NCBI RefSeq assembly: GCF_000420705.1
Contig: NZ_ATVL01000007.1
Span: 434,001 to 498,000, forward strand
DNA from: Hymenobacter norwichensis DSM 15439
GTDB taxonomy: Bacteria > Bacteroidota > Bacteroidia > Cytophagales > Hymenobacteraceae
DNA: 64,000 bases
Direction of reading: 5' to 3'
In this document: positions 27,255 through 35,740 of the stretch, piece by piece
Layout: each line of letters begins with the position of its first letter
How positions within the stretch are numbered: the stretch's first letter is position 1
Position numbers and translations under genes: made by a program
Notes under the pieces: model-generated
The model's input: the letters and a program-made list of their open reading frames with translations, nothing else
Told to the model about the DNA's origin: nothing
Databases searched by the model: none

Positions 27255-27557
27255 CTATTCGTGTGCTATCTGATAGGCTACGCTGTCGGGGGCTACTTCC
27301 GAAACGTCAAACGTGACGCCATCGAAGGTGCTTTTCACGGTTATTTCGTGGGTCATGTCGCAGCCGGGGCACTTGATTTCCTCTTTCTCGTACTGGCCGT
27401 CATCTTCCATGGAGTTGGCCAGATGGTCGGGGGCGGGTACGCCGAGCAGGTCAGTGAAAACTTCGGTGTGGCAGTGGTTGCACTCGAATTTGAGGCCTAC
27501 TGTGCGGCCCTGTAACTCATCGAGCGGGGCGGGGGTGGCTTTCTGTTGAATCCACAT
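27255..27557 (-). CDS. Small zinc-ribbon-like hypothetical protein
   Basis: 100 residues, soluble and acidic. Two Cys pairs, FECNHCHTE and IKCPGCDMTHE, lie about 40 residues apart, the layout of a zinc ribbon or rubredoxin-like knuckle. The start MWIQQKATPAPLDELQG was taken as the only ATG before the first Cys pair. No partner is suggested by context; it is divergent from the P450 gene. Confidence 0.6.
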   Translation of the reverse strand: MWIQQKATPAPLDELQGRTVGLKFECNHCHTEVFTDLLGVPAPDHLANSMEDDGQYEKEEIKCPGCDMTHEITVKSTFDGVTFDVSEVAPDSVAYQIAHE

Positions 27558-27754
27558 AAGGAATACAGTTTGGTTTTGGAGAAAGGGAGAGCGGGGCAGC
27601 CAACGGGAAACGAAGGCCCTTCTGGTATGGTGTACGCGCCACCTACGGGTTTGTGTTGCCTTGCCACCAGGATATGTAGTGCCGAAGGCTGGCAGCGTGT
27701 AGTGCTGGCGCGTACCTTGGCAGGGCTTTTCATGTACTTTATGCCTATTCCATT

Positions 27755-29170
27755 ATGCCCGACGCTTCTATCGAACCCGTAGAACAAGCCCCCAAAACCC
27801 CGATTCCGTGGGTGCCACAGTGGCGCACGCTGCTCAATTCGGTGGCTTTCTCCCGCGACCCTATCGGTAACCTCGACCGGATGCTGGCGCAGTACGGCGA
27901 CACGGTAGGAGTGTACCTAGGGGGCGTCCGGCCTGGCATCATTACCCGCGACCCGGCTTTGGTGCAGCATATTTTGCAAAAGAACCACCGGCGCTACCTC
28001 AAATCCGACCTCACGCACGGTCTGATTCGCTACCTGGGCCGGGGCCTGCTCACCAACGAAGGTGCCGACTGGCTACGGCAGCGCCGCCTCATTCAGCCCG
28101 GCTTTCACCGGCAACGGCTAGCGGGTTTGGTGCGCCTGATGCAAACTGCCGCCGCCGAATGGACCACCGAGCTGACCGAGCGGACTACCACGCCTGACCA
28201 GTCGGCCGTGGTGGATATTCACGAGGCCATGACCGGCGTAGCGTTTCGGATTATGGCGCGGGCCACGTTCAGCACCAGCCTCACCGAAGCGGAAGGGGAG
28301 CGGCTGGCTGATATTCTGACCCGGATTCAGGCGTTCTACGTGCGCACCATTCGGCAGCCCTACCTGCGGCCCTGGTTTCGGCTGAATGGAGCCTACCGCC
28401 GCCACGATGCGCTCAGCCAGGAACTGCGCACCTTAGTGCGAGGCTATATCCGGCAGCGCCGCCAGCACCCTCCCGCCAGCCCTGACCAAGCCCCCGACGA
28501 CCTGCTGCAAATGCTGCTCGATACCCGCTACGAGGACACTGGCGAGCCCATGACCGAAGAACAGCTGCTTGATGAGGTGAATATTCTGCTAGTGGCCGGC
28601 CACGAAACCTCTGCCAATGCGCTGAGCTGGCTGTTTTACCTGCTAGCCCGGCACCCCGAAATAGCGCAAAAAGTACGCACCGAAATGACGGCCGCCTTGG
28701 CTGACCGAAGCCCGGAGTTCCATGAGCTAGCCCAGCTGCCCTACGCCCTGAACGTAGTGCAGGAAGCCTTGCGCCTCTACCCGCCCGCCTGGATACTGGA
28801 CCGGGTGGCGCTGGAAGCCGATGAATTTCAGGGGCAGCCCATCCCGAAAGGCACGCAGTTTTCGCTCTACCTCTACGGCCTGCACCACCATCCTACCCTC
28901 TGGCCCGATGCCGAGGTGTTCCGGCCCGAGCGGTTTGCGGCTGGCGCGCAACCGGCGTTGCCTACCTATGGCTATTTGCCGTTTGGCGGGGGGCCGCGCC
29001 TGTGCGTTGGCAACCACTTCGCCCTCACCGAAATTCAGCTGGTAATGCTTGAAGCCCTCCGCCATTTCCATCTTGAACCCGCTGCCCCGGCACCACCCGT
29101 CATGATGCCGCTGGTCACACTTCGGCCGGAGGGGGCCATGCCGCTGCGGTTCCGGCGGCTTGTGCCATAA
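27755..29170 (+). CDS. Cytochrome P450
   Basis: A 471-residue soluble P450. It has the I-helix oxygen-binding motif VAGHETSANAL, the K-helix ExxR in VQEALRLYPPAW, the PERF-type motif FRPERFA and the heme loop FGGGPRLCVGN with axial Cys near residue 417. It lacks an N-terminal anchor. The substrate is unknown; relatives of this fatty-acid-hydroxylase-like class (CYP102/4-like I-helix) oxidise fatty acids or terpenoids. No redox partner gene lies nearby, so electrons must come from elsewhere. The last codons form half of a long palindrome. Confidence 0.93.
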   Translation: MPDASIEPVEQAPKTPIPWVPQWRTLLNSVAFSRDPIGNLDRMLAQYGDTVGVYLGGVRPGIITRDPALVQHILQKNHRRYLKSDLTHGLIRYLGRGLLTNEGADWLRQRRLIQPGFHRQRLAGLVRLMQTAAAEWTTELTERTTTPDQSAVVDIHEAMTGVAFRIMARATFSTSLTEAEGERLADILTRIQAFYVRTIRQPYLRPWFRLNGAYRRHDALSQELRTLVRGYIRQRRQHPPASPDQAPDDLLQMLLDTRYEDTGEPMTEEQLLDEVNILLVAGHETSANALSWLFYLLARHPEIAQKVRTEMTAALADRSPEFHELAQLPYALNVVQEALRLYPPAWILDRVALEADEFQGQPIPKGTQFSLYLYGLHHHPTLWPDAEVFRPERFAAGAQPALPTYGYLPFGGGPRLCVGNHFALTEIQLVMLEALRHFHLEPAAPAPPVMMPLVTLRPEGAMPLRFRRLVP

Positions 29171-29186
29171 CCGCAGCGGCATGGCC
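29134..29186. terminator. Palindrome overlapping the P450 3' end
   Basis: Perfect 18-bp arms, GGCCATGCCGCTGCGGTT (29134-29151) and AACCGCAGCGGCATGGCC (29169-29186), with a 17-nt loop. The left arm is inside the coding sequence and the stop codon (29168-29170) is at the start of the right arm. No U-run follows. It probably ends or stabilises transcripts between the convergent genes. Confidence 0.5.
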
Positions 29187-29238
29187 TCAGTGTGCTTATT
29201 GATTCGCTACCAAGTCTGACAAGAACCTGCTCGCCCGT

Positions 29239-30891
29239 TTATGCGACTTGCGGAATAGGGGAAAGCGGCAACAGGATGGTGAACGTAGTGAGTACGTTGG
29301 GTTCGGTTTCCACTGAAATGCTGCCTCGGTGCGTGCGCACAATATCCTGGCTGATAAACAAGCCTAGCCCCGTCCCCTTGGAGGTAGGCTTGGTGGTGAA
29401 GAAAGGTGAAAACAGCTGCTGCTTTTCCACCTCCGACATGCCTTTGCCGTTGTCCTGAATCTTGATTTCCACGAATTCGTCGTGGAAGAAAGTTTCTATT
29501 AGTAGCAGGGGTTGCAGGTGTTCGTCTTTGAGCGCGCGCTCATGCAAGGAGTACAGCGCGTTGTTGAGAAGGCTGAAGAGCACGGTGCTCATTTCGGTGG
29601 GCAGCAGCTTCACCGATTGCCTGGGTGGCATGGGTTGCGTAACTAAGTGTAGCGGCACGTAGCTGTAACCCGGGTCCAGCTCGTTTCTGTACAGGACAAG
29701 CTGGTTTTCAATAAAGGAATTGATGTCTGCTTCCACAAACTGGTCGGACTTCACTTGCAGCAGTTTGTCCATGCTGCGCACAATGCGCGTGAGGCTGAAG
29801 CTGTGCTCCTTTATCTTCTCAGTGTTGTTTTCAATCATGGTGAGCAGGGGCAGCAGCTCGGTTTGGACGTGGGGGTCGGTAGCGTACTTGTCGGCGCCCA
29901 GCAGTTCCCGGCTTTCCTCCAGCAGCTCATTGGACACCGCCGCAAAGTTGCTGACGTAGCTCAGCGGGTTCAGCAACCGATCTACCAAGCCTTTGGTGAG
30001 CTGTCCGATGGAAGCCAGCTTTTCCTGCCGAATCAGCTGTTCCTGCGTCTCCTTCAAATCAAACAGCGTCTTCTGAAGTCCTTCCAGCAGCTCATCTGAC
30101 TTCTTCTTTTCCAGTACCAGTTCACTGGTGCGGGCTTCCAGTTGCTGGCGCGCCGTAGACAGGTCAGTTACCATCTTGTTGAAGGCAATGCCCAACTCCC
30201 CGATTTCATCGCGCGATTCGCTGATAACGCGCTGGGTAAGGTCGCCGCGGCCAACTTTGGTGGCAGCGTCGCGCAGCTTCAGTACGGGCACCGAAATGCT
30301 GCGGGCCAGCCCAAACCCAATCACAATGCCGATGCTGAACACCACAAAGCTGAAGAACAACGACGTGAGGCGAATCTGCCGCTTGCTTTGCACAATCTCG
30401 CGGGTGGATGACGCCAGCAGGATTTCGCCGTTCATCATGGGGGTGCTAAACGCCGACCGTTTCACCACCGTCGAATCGTCGGAAAGGGCATTTACGTTGA
30501 TCTGCCGGCGCTCCGGATAGGTCCGGAATACCGTGCGCTTCACTTGATAAGTGGCGTGGTTTTGGTCCCAAACGGTATCGGTCTGGAGCAAGCTCACAAA
30601 TTCCAGCAAAGGGTCCTGCTTCACAAAGTCCATAGCCGTTTGCACGCCTTGGAAGTTCTGCTCGGTCATGGCAATCTTCACGCCCAGAGCTACCGTGTTG
30701 GCGTGGTTCTGCACTTCCTTGTTGAAGTTGCTCAGCAGGTAGCGCTCCTGAATAGCCGGCAGATAAAACAGCACAAAAAACGAAAACAGCAGCACAATAC
30801 TGGTTACTGCCAGCCAAATCTTGGTCTTAACCGTCAGGCGGATTCGCTGCAAACGGCGAAGGAGCAGCGGCCAGGGCGCGGGCTTGTTCAT
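29239..30891 (-). CDS. Histidine-kinase-like membrane sensor with altered H-box
   Basis: 550 residues. TM1 about 23-45, a periplasmic sensor loop of about 130 residues, TM2 about 177-198, HAMP about 195-248 and a coiled coil about 245-295. The dimerisation segment reads ASIGQLTKGLVDRLLNPLSY; the position expected to be the phosphoacceptor His (H-E-x-x-N-P-L) is Asp304. The HATPase domain is intact: LFSLLNNALYSL (N box), IQDNGKGMS (G1), FTTKPTSKGTGLGLFI (F and G2). It is the last gene of a porin/PBP/sensor operon and has no response regulator beside it. It may signal by ATP-driven shape change or pair with another kinase (inference). Confidence 0.85.
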   Translation of the reverse strand: MNKPAPWPLLLRRLQRIRLTVKTKIWLAVTSIVLLFSFFVLFYLPAIQERYLLSNFNKEVQNHANTVALGVKIAMTEQNFQGVQTAMDFVKQDPLLEFVSLLQTDTVWDQNHATYQVKRTVFRTYPERRQINVNALSDDSTVVKRSAFSTPMMNGEILLASSTREIVQSKRQIRLTSLFFSFVVFSIGIVIGFGLARSISVPVLKLRDAATKVGRGDLTQRVISESRDEIGELGIAFNKMVTDLSTARQQLEARTSELVLEKKKSDELLEGLQKTLFDLKETQEQLIRQEKLASIGQLTKGLVDRLLNPLSYVSNFAAVSNELLEESRELLGADKYATDPHVQTELLPLLTMIENNTEKIKEHSFSLTRIVRSMDKLLQVKSDQFVEADINSFIENQLVLYRNELDPGYSYVPLHLVTQPMPPRQSVKLLPTEMSTVLFSLLNNALYSLHERALKDEHLQPLLLIETFFHDEFVEIKIQDNGKGMSEVEKQQLFSPFFTTKPTSKGTGLGLFISQDIVRTHRGSISVETEPNVLTTFTILLPLSPIPQVA

Positions 30892-30903
30892 GCGAAGCAG
30901 TGG

Positions 30904-31350
30904 TTACAAAATCTTTTTTCCGTCGATAAGAATGGTCTTACCGCTGGCGGGGGGATGGCTCATCACCCCAATGGCCCCGTTGGTCTGCGCCACAAATTCT
31001 TCCAGCTCCGCCTCAGATGTAAAGAAGTTGGGTGCATCGGCTTTGCCCTGAAACACCAGCGCCAGCCAGTACTTGTTCAGCTCGTTGGCGCTCATGTTGT
31101 AGAGCCGGCGGCTGGTAGTGGTACCAATGGGCGTGTTGCTTTTCAGCAGCGCAATAATCACCTTGCTGCCATCGGGCCAGCGCAGCCGCTCGCCCCGCAG
31201 GGTGGCTTTCAGCTGCGGCAGCTTCATCTCCGAGGGTACACCCTTGCCGTTGCCAATCACTACCAAGCTAGTTTCCTGCGCCCAGGCCGGGGCCTGGCAG
31301 CAAAGACACAGCAGTAGCGCGTATATAAATAGCCGGTAAACCGAAATCAT
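30904..31350 (-). CDS. PBP-like (PstS-type) periplasmic protein
   Basis: 148 residues with a signal peptide (LFIYALLLCLCCQAPAWA, then QETS). The mature part resembles the short phosphate-ABC-type substrate-binding domain seen in many proteobacterial and Bacteroidota sensors: LVVIGNGKGV, LKATLRGERLRWPDG, YWLALVFQGKADAPNF, and EFVAQTNGAIGVMSHPP. It is far shorter than true PstS (about one lobe). It sits 13 nt from each operon neighbour, so it probably feeds a ligand signal to the adjacent membrane sensor (inference). Confidence 0.75.
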   Translation of the reverse strand: MISVYRLFIYALLLCLCCQAPAWAQETSLVVIGNGKGVPSEMKLPQLKATLRGERLRWPDGSKVIIALLKSNTPIGTTTSRRLYNMSANELNKYWLALVFQGKADAPNFFTSEAELEEFVAQTNGAIGVMSHPPASGKTILIDGKKIL

Positions 31351-31363
31351 TCCTGATAGTATG

Positions 31364-32410
31364 TTAAAAGCCGACGGCTACCTGGAAAATCACCCGGTCG
31401 GCATCGACCGTGTCGTGATGGTTGGTGCGTTGGTATTCAAGCTTGAATACGGCTAGGTAGCTTAGCTCATAGCGCAAGCCCCCAACCAAGGATTGCACTT
31501 GGTGGTTATGAAAATACACCTCCTGCTTACGGTAGCGAATATCATCGAAGCGGACGTACGGAATGATTTTATCGGTGAGCCGAAGCCCAGCGTAAGCGTA
31601 GGAAGCCACCACGTTCTGCCTGCCCAGGCTGTCGGCCTTGTTCATGGCCATGCTGCTCTCGGCTAGCAGCTCGTACTTCTTCGAAAAGATGGAATCGTTG
31701 TAGGAAACCGAGGCCGTTAGGATATGCTGCCGGATGCGGGCGCGTGCCACGTTGATGGCCCCGCCGGAGTGATTGTGCACCACGCTACCCTTGGAAATGA
31801 CATCCTGGTAGAGAGATACGCCGAACCGGACGCCATCGGTGGGCTTAACGTGCACGGCCGCCGTTAGCGACTTGAAGGGGTTGTTGTCGGCTATGTCGCC
31901 GGAGCCCAGGCCATTGCCCAGCATTAGGTCGTAGCCGAACCGGAGCCGCCCCAGGTTCTGGCCTTGCAGGCTGACGCCCGTGGTGTGCAGCGGAATGATG
32001 CCTTCCGAAAAGATGAGTGGCCGCTCCACCGTCGGGAAAAACACCCGGCCGTGGTGGTAGGTGTCGTTCCAGTAGTTGAGAGGCGTGTGGTGCTTGCCTA
32101 ACAGCACGCTGTGGTTGCCCGCGTAATTGTATTTGAGAATTACCCGCTCGATGCTGATATTGAAATCAGTGGGCGAATCCAGAGAGTACTTGAAAACCGT
32201 TTCGCCCAAAAACGACAGTCGCTCGGTTATCTCGGAGGTGATAAACAGGTCCTGCTCGCCGAGGCCAAAGTTGAGCTTGCCGTTTTGGTAGGAGCTATAA
32301 GCATCTACAAACCCCCTGATTTGGGTCCGCTGAGCCTCTGCCCGTTGCATCGACCCCCACAGTAACCCCACTAGCAATAAAAATAGTAGAGTATATCTAG
32401 TAGTATTCAT
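31364..32410 (-). CDS. Outer-membrane beta-barrel (porin-like) protein
   Basis: 348 residues with a signal peptide (FLLLVGLLWGSMQRAEA). The rest shows the alternating pattern of a beta-barrel. It begins with IRGFVDAYSSYQNGKLNFG, has a conserved LGKHHTPLNYWNDTYHHGR loop, and ends in VIFQVAVGF with a C-terminal Phe, as BAM substrates do. It resembles phosphate-selective porin-like proteins. It is the first gene of the operon with the PBP-like protein and the sensor. Confidence 0.75.
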   Translation of the reverse strand: MNTTRYTLLFLLLVGLLWGSMQRAEAQRTQIRGFVDAYSSYQNGKLNFGLGEQDLFITSEITERLSFLGETVFKYSLDSPTDFNISIERVILKYNYAGNHSVLLGKHHTPLNYWNDTYHHGRVFFPTVERPLIFSEGIIPLHTTGVSLQGQNLGRLRFGYDLMLGNGLGSGDIADNNPFKSLTAAVHVKPTDGVRFGVSLYQDVISKGSVVHNHSGGAINVARARIRQHILTASVSYNDSIFSKKYELLAESSMAMNKADSLGRQNVVASYAYAGLRLTDKIIPYVRFDDIRYRKQEVYFHNHQVQSLVGGLRYELSYLAVFKLEYQRTNHHDTVDADRVIFQVAVGF

Positions 32411-33021
32411 GCTTCATGCGCGAGCAGCTAAAGGAATAGGAAGTAAAAGCAGCAAGCAAGATTATCGTTGCAGCATAGTTTCAAGCTGATAAAGAAGGGC
32501 TTAGAACGAGGCTTGATAGACGAACTGCTACTTTATGTGCTGAGCGAATAGGTGATGTAAAACGGAAGCAGCGGAAAAGTGAATGGGCGCCGAAACAAAT
32601 GAAAAGAGACACACTTACACAAATTCAGTCCCAGTCAGTAATCTTGTTAAGCTTCCAAATATACTTTAATTTTTCATATTCTATATTCTATCATTAAAGC
32701 CAGTTTACGGTTGTTGGGGCCGGCACAGGAGTACCAGCTGCATCACCTGAATTGGCAGCAGTTTTGGTCGAGTAATAGTGAAGCTGAATAGCCGAAGGGT
32801 ACTTCGTAGAGGTGCGCCTGCCTGTCCGCTTTTCGGCGAGTTGACAGGTTGACGGGTTGACATGTGTTGTTGTCGCCTGATGCTGGTCTGCCATACACCG
32901 CTGGCAGGTGCCGGTTAGCTGGCAGCAAAGCCAGCTAACCGGCACCTACTTCGCACCTTGGAATAAACAAATAACACGCCGATAGGTACAACCACGACGC
33001 CGGGTAGCCCGCGTTGGTAGC
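32411..33021. other. Long AT-rich non-coding gap
   Basis: About 610 bases upstream of the porin operon and downstream of the ABC transporter gene. Its first part should hold the porin promoter (minus strand). It contains one perfect palindrome at 32906-32947. The short open frames are not convincing. Confidence 0.5.
32906..32947. repeat. Perfect 18-bp palindrome
   Basis: AGGTGCCGGTTAGCTGGC and its exact complement are separated by AGCAAA. It lies about 75 nt after the ABC transporter stop on the minus strand without a U-run, so it is only a possible terminator or RNA stability element. Confidence 0.5.
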
Positions 33022-34833
33022 TTACCCTGCCGTGTCGCCTACTTCGTCCTCGTCGTCTACCATCACGCGGGCTAGTTTCTCGATGTTGAGGCTGCGTGCG
33101 GAGGCGTCGAAGATTTCGCGGTAGGTGCCGCGCATATCGTAGAGCTGCTCGTGGGTGCCGCTTTCCACCATGCGGCCTTCCTTCATCACGAAGATGCAGT
33201 CGGAATCCACAATCTGGGCGAGGCTATGGGAGATGATAACCACCGTGCGGCCCTGCTTGATGGCGTCGAGGGAGTTCTTAATCTGCTCGGTGGCAATGGC
33301 GTCGAGAGAGGCGGTGGGCTCGTCGAGAAAGATGATGGGCGGATTTTTCAGGAATAGCCGGGCAATGGCAATGCGCTGTTGCTGCCCACCCGAGAGTTGC
33401 TGGGCATCGGACTCGTACTGTTTGGGCAGTTGCATAATCTGCTCGTGCAGGTAGGCCTGCTTGGCGGCGGCCTGCACCTGCTCGAAGCTGGCATCCATCA
33501 CGCCGTAGCGGATGTTCTCCTCAATGGTGCCCTTGAAAATGTGGTTTTTCTGAAGCACTAGCCCGATTTGCTGACGCAGGGCGTGGGTGTCGTAGTCGGC
33601 TAGGGGTTTGCCGTCGAGCAGCATCTTGCCGTGGTCGGGGGCGTAGAACTTGCAGAGTAGGTTGATGATGGTGCTTTTGCCGGCTCCGCTCAATCCCACT
33701 AGCGCCGTGGTTTTGCCAGCTTCGATGGTCAGGCAGACGTCGTGCAGGGCCTGGGTGCCGCTGGGGTAGGTGAAGTCCACGTTGCAGATGTCGAAGGTGC
33801 CGCGCAGATGGTCGGGTTGGAGCTGGCCGGTAGGTTCCACGGCGTCCTGAGCATCCAGAATATCAAAGAAGCCTTCGGAGTAAGTGAGGGCGTCGTTCAT
33901 CTCATCATAAATGCGGTGCAACTGCCGGATGGGCGCCGACACGTTGTTGAACAGCAGGATATGGAACATGATGGCCCCAATACTGATCTGTCGGTCCAGT
34001 ACCAGATAGGCGGTCAGGATGATGATGAGTACCACGCCCACCTGCTCGGTGAAGGTTTTGAGGCCGTCGAAGAGGAAGTTGGTTTTGCGGGTTTGGAGCT
34101 GGGCCTGCTGAAGGTTCTGTTGCGCTTGGGCCTGTTTCTGTTCCTCGTAGTCTTCGCGCACGAAGCTCTTTATAACCACCGCCGAATCGATGAGGTTGAC
34201 GAGACCCTGGCTTTTGGTTTCGCGCAGGCCGCGCAACGCCCGGCGGGTGCCGTTCAGCTTATCGGCCTGCCGGTAGCTGATCCAGAAGTACAGTGGCATA
34301 ATGCACACCGCCACCAGCCCCACGTACACGTTGGCCGTGAACATGACCACTAGCGCCACAATGGCGTTGGCAAACAGTGGCAGGATGTCGATAAAGAAGT
34401 TCTGGACCAGCTTCATCAAGCTTTCCACGCCCCGGTCAATGCGGGTTTGGAGCTTGCCGGTCTGGTTGCCATTGTCAGAGTAGAAGCCGAGCTGGTAGCT
34501 CAGAATCTTGCGCACCGCATCCTGCGAGAGGGTGCTCGATACGTTGATGCGGATTTTCTCACCGTAGAACTTCTGCCCGAACTGGATGAACGTGTTGATG
34601 ATTTCCTTGCCGAGCAGCAGCCCGCTCACCAGCAGCAGCAAGTCGGCGCCTTCCACCAGGCCCTGGTTCTGGTTCAGCAGCCCTTGCACTGTATCCACGG
34701 TGTAGCGCAGCACAAACGGGTTTACCTGCGCCGCCAACGAGCCCACCAGTGTGAGTAGTAATGTCGCCACCACCAGCCCCCGGTAGGGCCGTACGTACGG
34801 AATCAGGCGCTTGATAATCTCCCAAAGGCTCAT
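33022..34833 (-). CDS. ABC exporter, fused permease and ATPase
   Basis: A 603-residue half-transporter. The N-terminal ABC type I exporter domain has six membrane helices (about 15-315), including GLVVATLLLTLVGSLAAQVN and VGVVLIIILTAYLVLD. The ATPase domain has Walker A GLSGAGKST, Q-loop LVLQKNHIF, signature LSGGQQQR, Walker B IIFLDEPTASLD and H-loop IISHS. It should act as a homodimer exporting lipids, peptides or drugs (MsbA/MdlB-like). Substrate unknown. Confidence 0.92.
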   Translation of the reverse strand: MSLWEIIKRLIPYVRPYRGLVVATLLLTLVGSLAAQVNPFVLRYTVDTVQGLLNQNQGLVEGADLLLLVSGLLLGKEIINTFIQFGQKFYGEKIRINVSSTLSQDAVRKILSYQLGFYSDNGNQTGKLQTRIDRGVESLMKLVQNFFIDILPLFANAIVALVVMFTANVYVGLVAVCIMPLYFWISYRQADKLNGTRRALRGLRETKSQGLVNLIDSAVVIKSFVREDYEEQKQAQAQQNLQQAQLQTRKTNFLFDGLKTFTEQVGVVLIIILTAYLVLDRQISIGAIMFHILLFNNVSAPIRQLHRIYDEMNDALTYSEGFFDILDAQDAVEPTGQLQPDHLRGTFDICNVDFTYPSGTQALHDVCLTIEAGKTTALVGLSGAGKSTIINLLCKFYAPDHGKMLLDGKPLADYDTHALRQQIGLVLQKNHIFKGTIEENIRYGVMDASFEQVQAAAKQAYLHEQIMQLPKQYESDAQQLSGGQQQRIAIARLFLKNPPIIFLDEPTASLDAIATEQIKNSLDAIKQGRTVVIISHSLAQIVDSDCIFVMKEGRMVESGTHEQLYDMRGTYREIFDASARSLNIEKLARVMVDDEDEVGDTAG

Positions 34834-34933
34834 GCAGAATCGGCTAGTGTGATAGTGGCTGGTTAGACGAGTGAGGTGGGGGTGGGGTTATCAGGTAGAT
34901 TGAATGGTCATGCAAATCCAATCAATGCAGCAG

Positions 34934-35260
34934 CTACTTCACTTGTTCTACATCCCAACCATCATATAAACCAACACCACAATGCATTGCTAATTCGTTG
35001 AAGGCAATATTACGGCGGTGCAGTTTTTCTGGTGTCAGAAGGTCTAGCTTGGAAATATGAAGAACCCAGTCGCCGTCGTCAGCTTGATGCAATTCTTCCA
35101 AATGATACGTGTGATTTTCAAGCTCTGTGAACAGGGATAACAACTTATCCTTGTCCTTATCAAAAAAGAAGAATCCCCATTTTAATGCCGAACCAGTATC
35201 CCAGCCCTCTGTATTCATCTTTTCAAAAATGTCCCGTAGGTTCTCGAAAGAAGCAGTCAT
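34934..35260 (-). CDS. RraB-domain protein
   Basis: A 108-residue acidic protein. It has WGFFFFDKDKDKLLSLFTEL, a central KLDLLTPEKLHRRNIAFNEL and the ending GLYDGWDVE, which matches the YDGW signature of RraB, the regulator of ribonuclease activity B. In enterobacteria RraB binds and inhibits RNase E. Its role in Bacteroidota is not established, and I cannot see an RNase gene here. It lies 10 nt after the ABM gene, so the two are likely cotranscribed. Confidence 0.65.
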   Translation of the reverse strand: MTASFENLRDIFEKMNTEGWDTGSALKWGFFFFDKDKDKLLSLFTELENHTYHLEELHQADDGDWVLHISKLDLLTPEKLHRRNIAFNELAMHCGVGLYDGWDVEQVK

Positions 35261-35270
35261 GGCAGATTGA

Positions 35271-35573
35271 TCAGAGAGGATTGTCGGCTACCACCGCGTA
35301 GTGGTTCATCTCCTGAATACTGGCGTAAAACGGTTTCACCAACTGAAAAAATGCTCCGAACCCCGCACTTTTCCGGAAGCCGTTCAGGTGCCGTTCCACC
35401 GAAGTCCACTCGATGCGCCAGACGAACAGTTCTGCGTCTTCCTCGCAGTGAGCGAGCTGGTAGTTGAGGCAGTCGGGCGCGGCGGCTAGTAGCTGGTTGG
35501 CGCTCCGGATGGCCTCAATGAAAGCCGGTTGCAACTCGGTGGCAATGCGGTAGCGGACATATTCGACGGTCAT
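35271..35573 (-). CDS. Antibiotic biosynthesis monooxygenase (ABM) domain protein
   Basis: A 100-residue ferredoxin-like-fold protein: VEYVRYRIATELQPAFIEAI, then PDCLNYQLAHCEEDAELFVW, WTSVERHLNGFRKS and FFQLVKPFYASIQEM. This is the YgiN/ABM pattern. Members are small dimeric cofactor-free oxygenases or stress proteins. Substrate unknown. It is upstream of the RraB-like gene. Confidence 0.75.
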   Translation of the reverse strand: MTVEYVRYRIATELQPAFIEAIRSANQLLAAAPDCLNYQLAHCEEDAELFVWRIEWTSVERHLNGFRKSAGFGAFFQLVKPFYASIQEMNHYAVVADNPL

Positions 35574-35676
35574 GGCAGTAGTGCAAGTACCAGCTGTTAA
35601 GAATCGATTTTTACGACAGGGTGGATACTGAAAGATAATGATGTACCCTTTTGTGTGCCGCAGATTTGCACATAAA

Positions 35677-35706
35677 AAAAGGAGACTGAATACTCAGTCT
35701 CCTTTT
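35677..35706 (-). terminator. Terminator of the susC-susD operon
   Basis: A 13-bp stem, AAAAGGAGACTGA / TCAGTCTCCTTTT, with a 4-nt loop. Read on the minus strand it follows susD and ends in a T-run. Confidence 0.8.
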
Positions 35707-35740
35707 AGTTTTAGTAAGAGTTAATTGGCTGCCTACGGGC

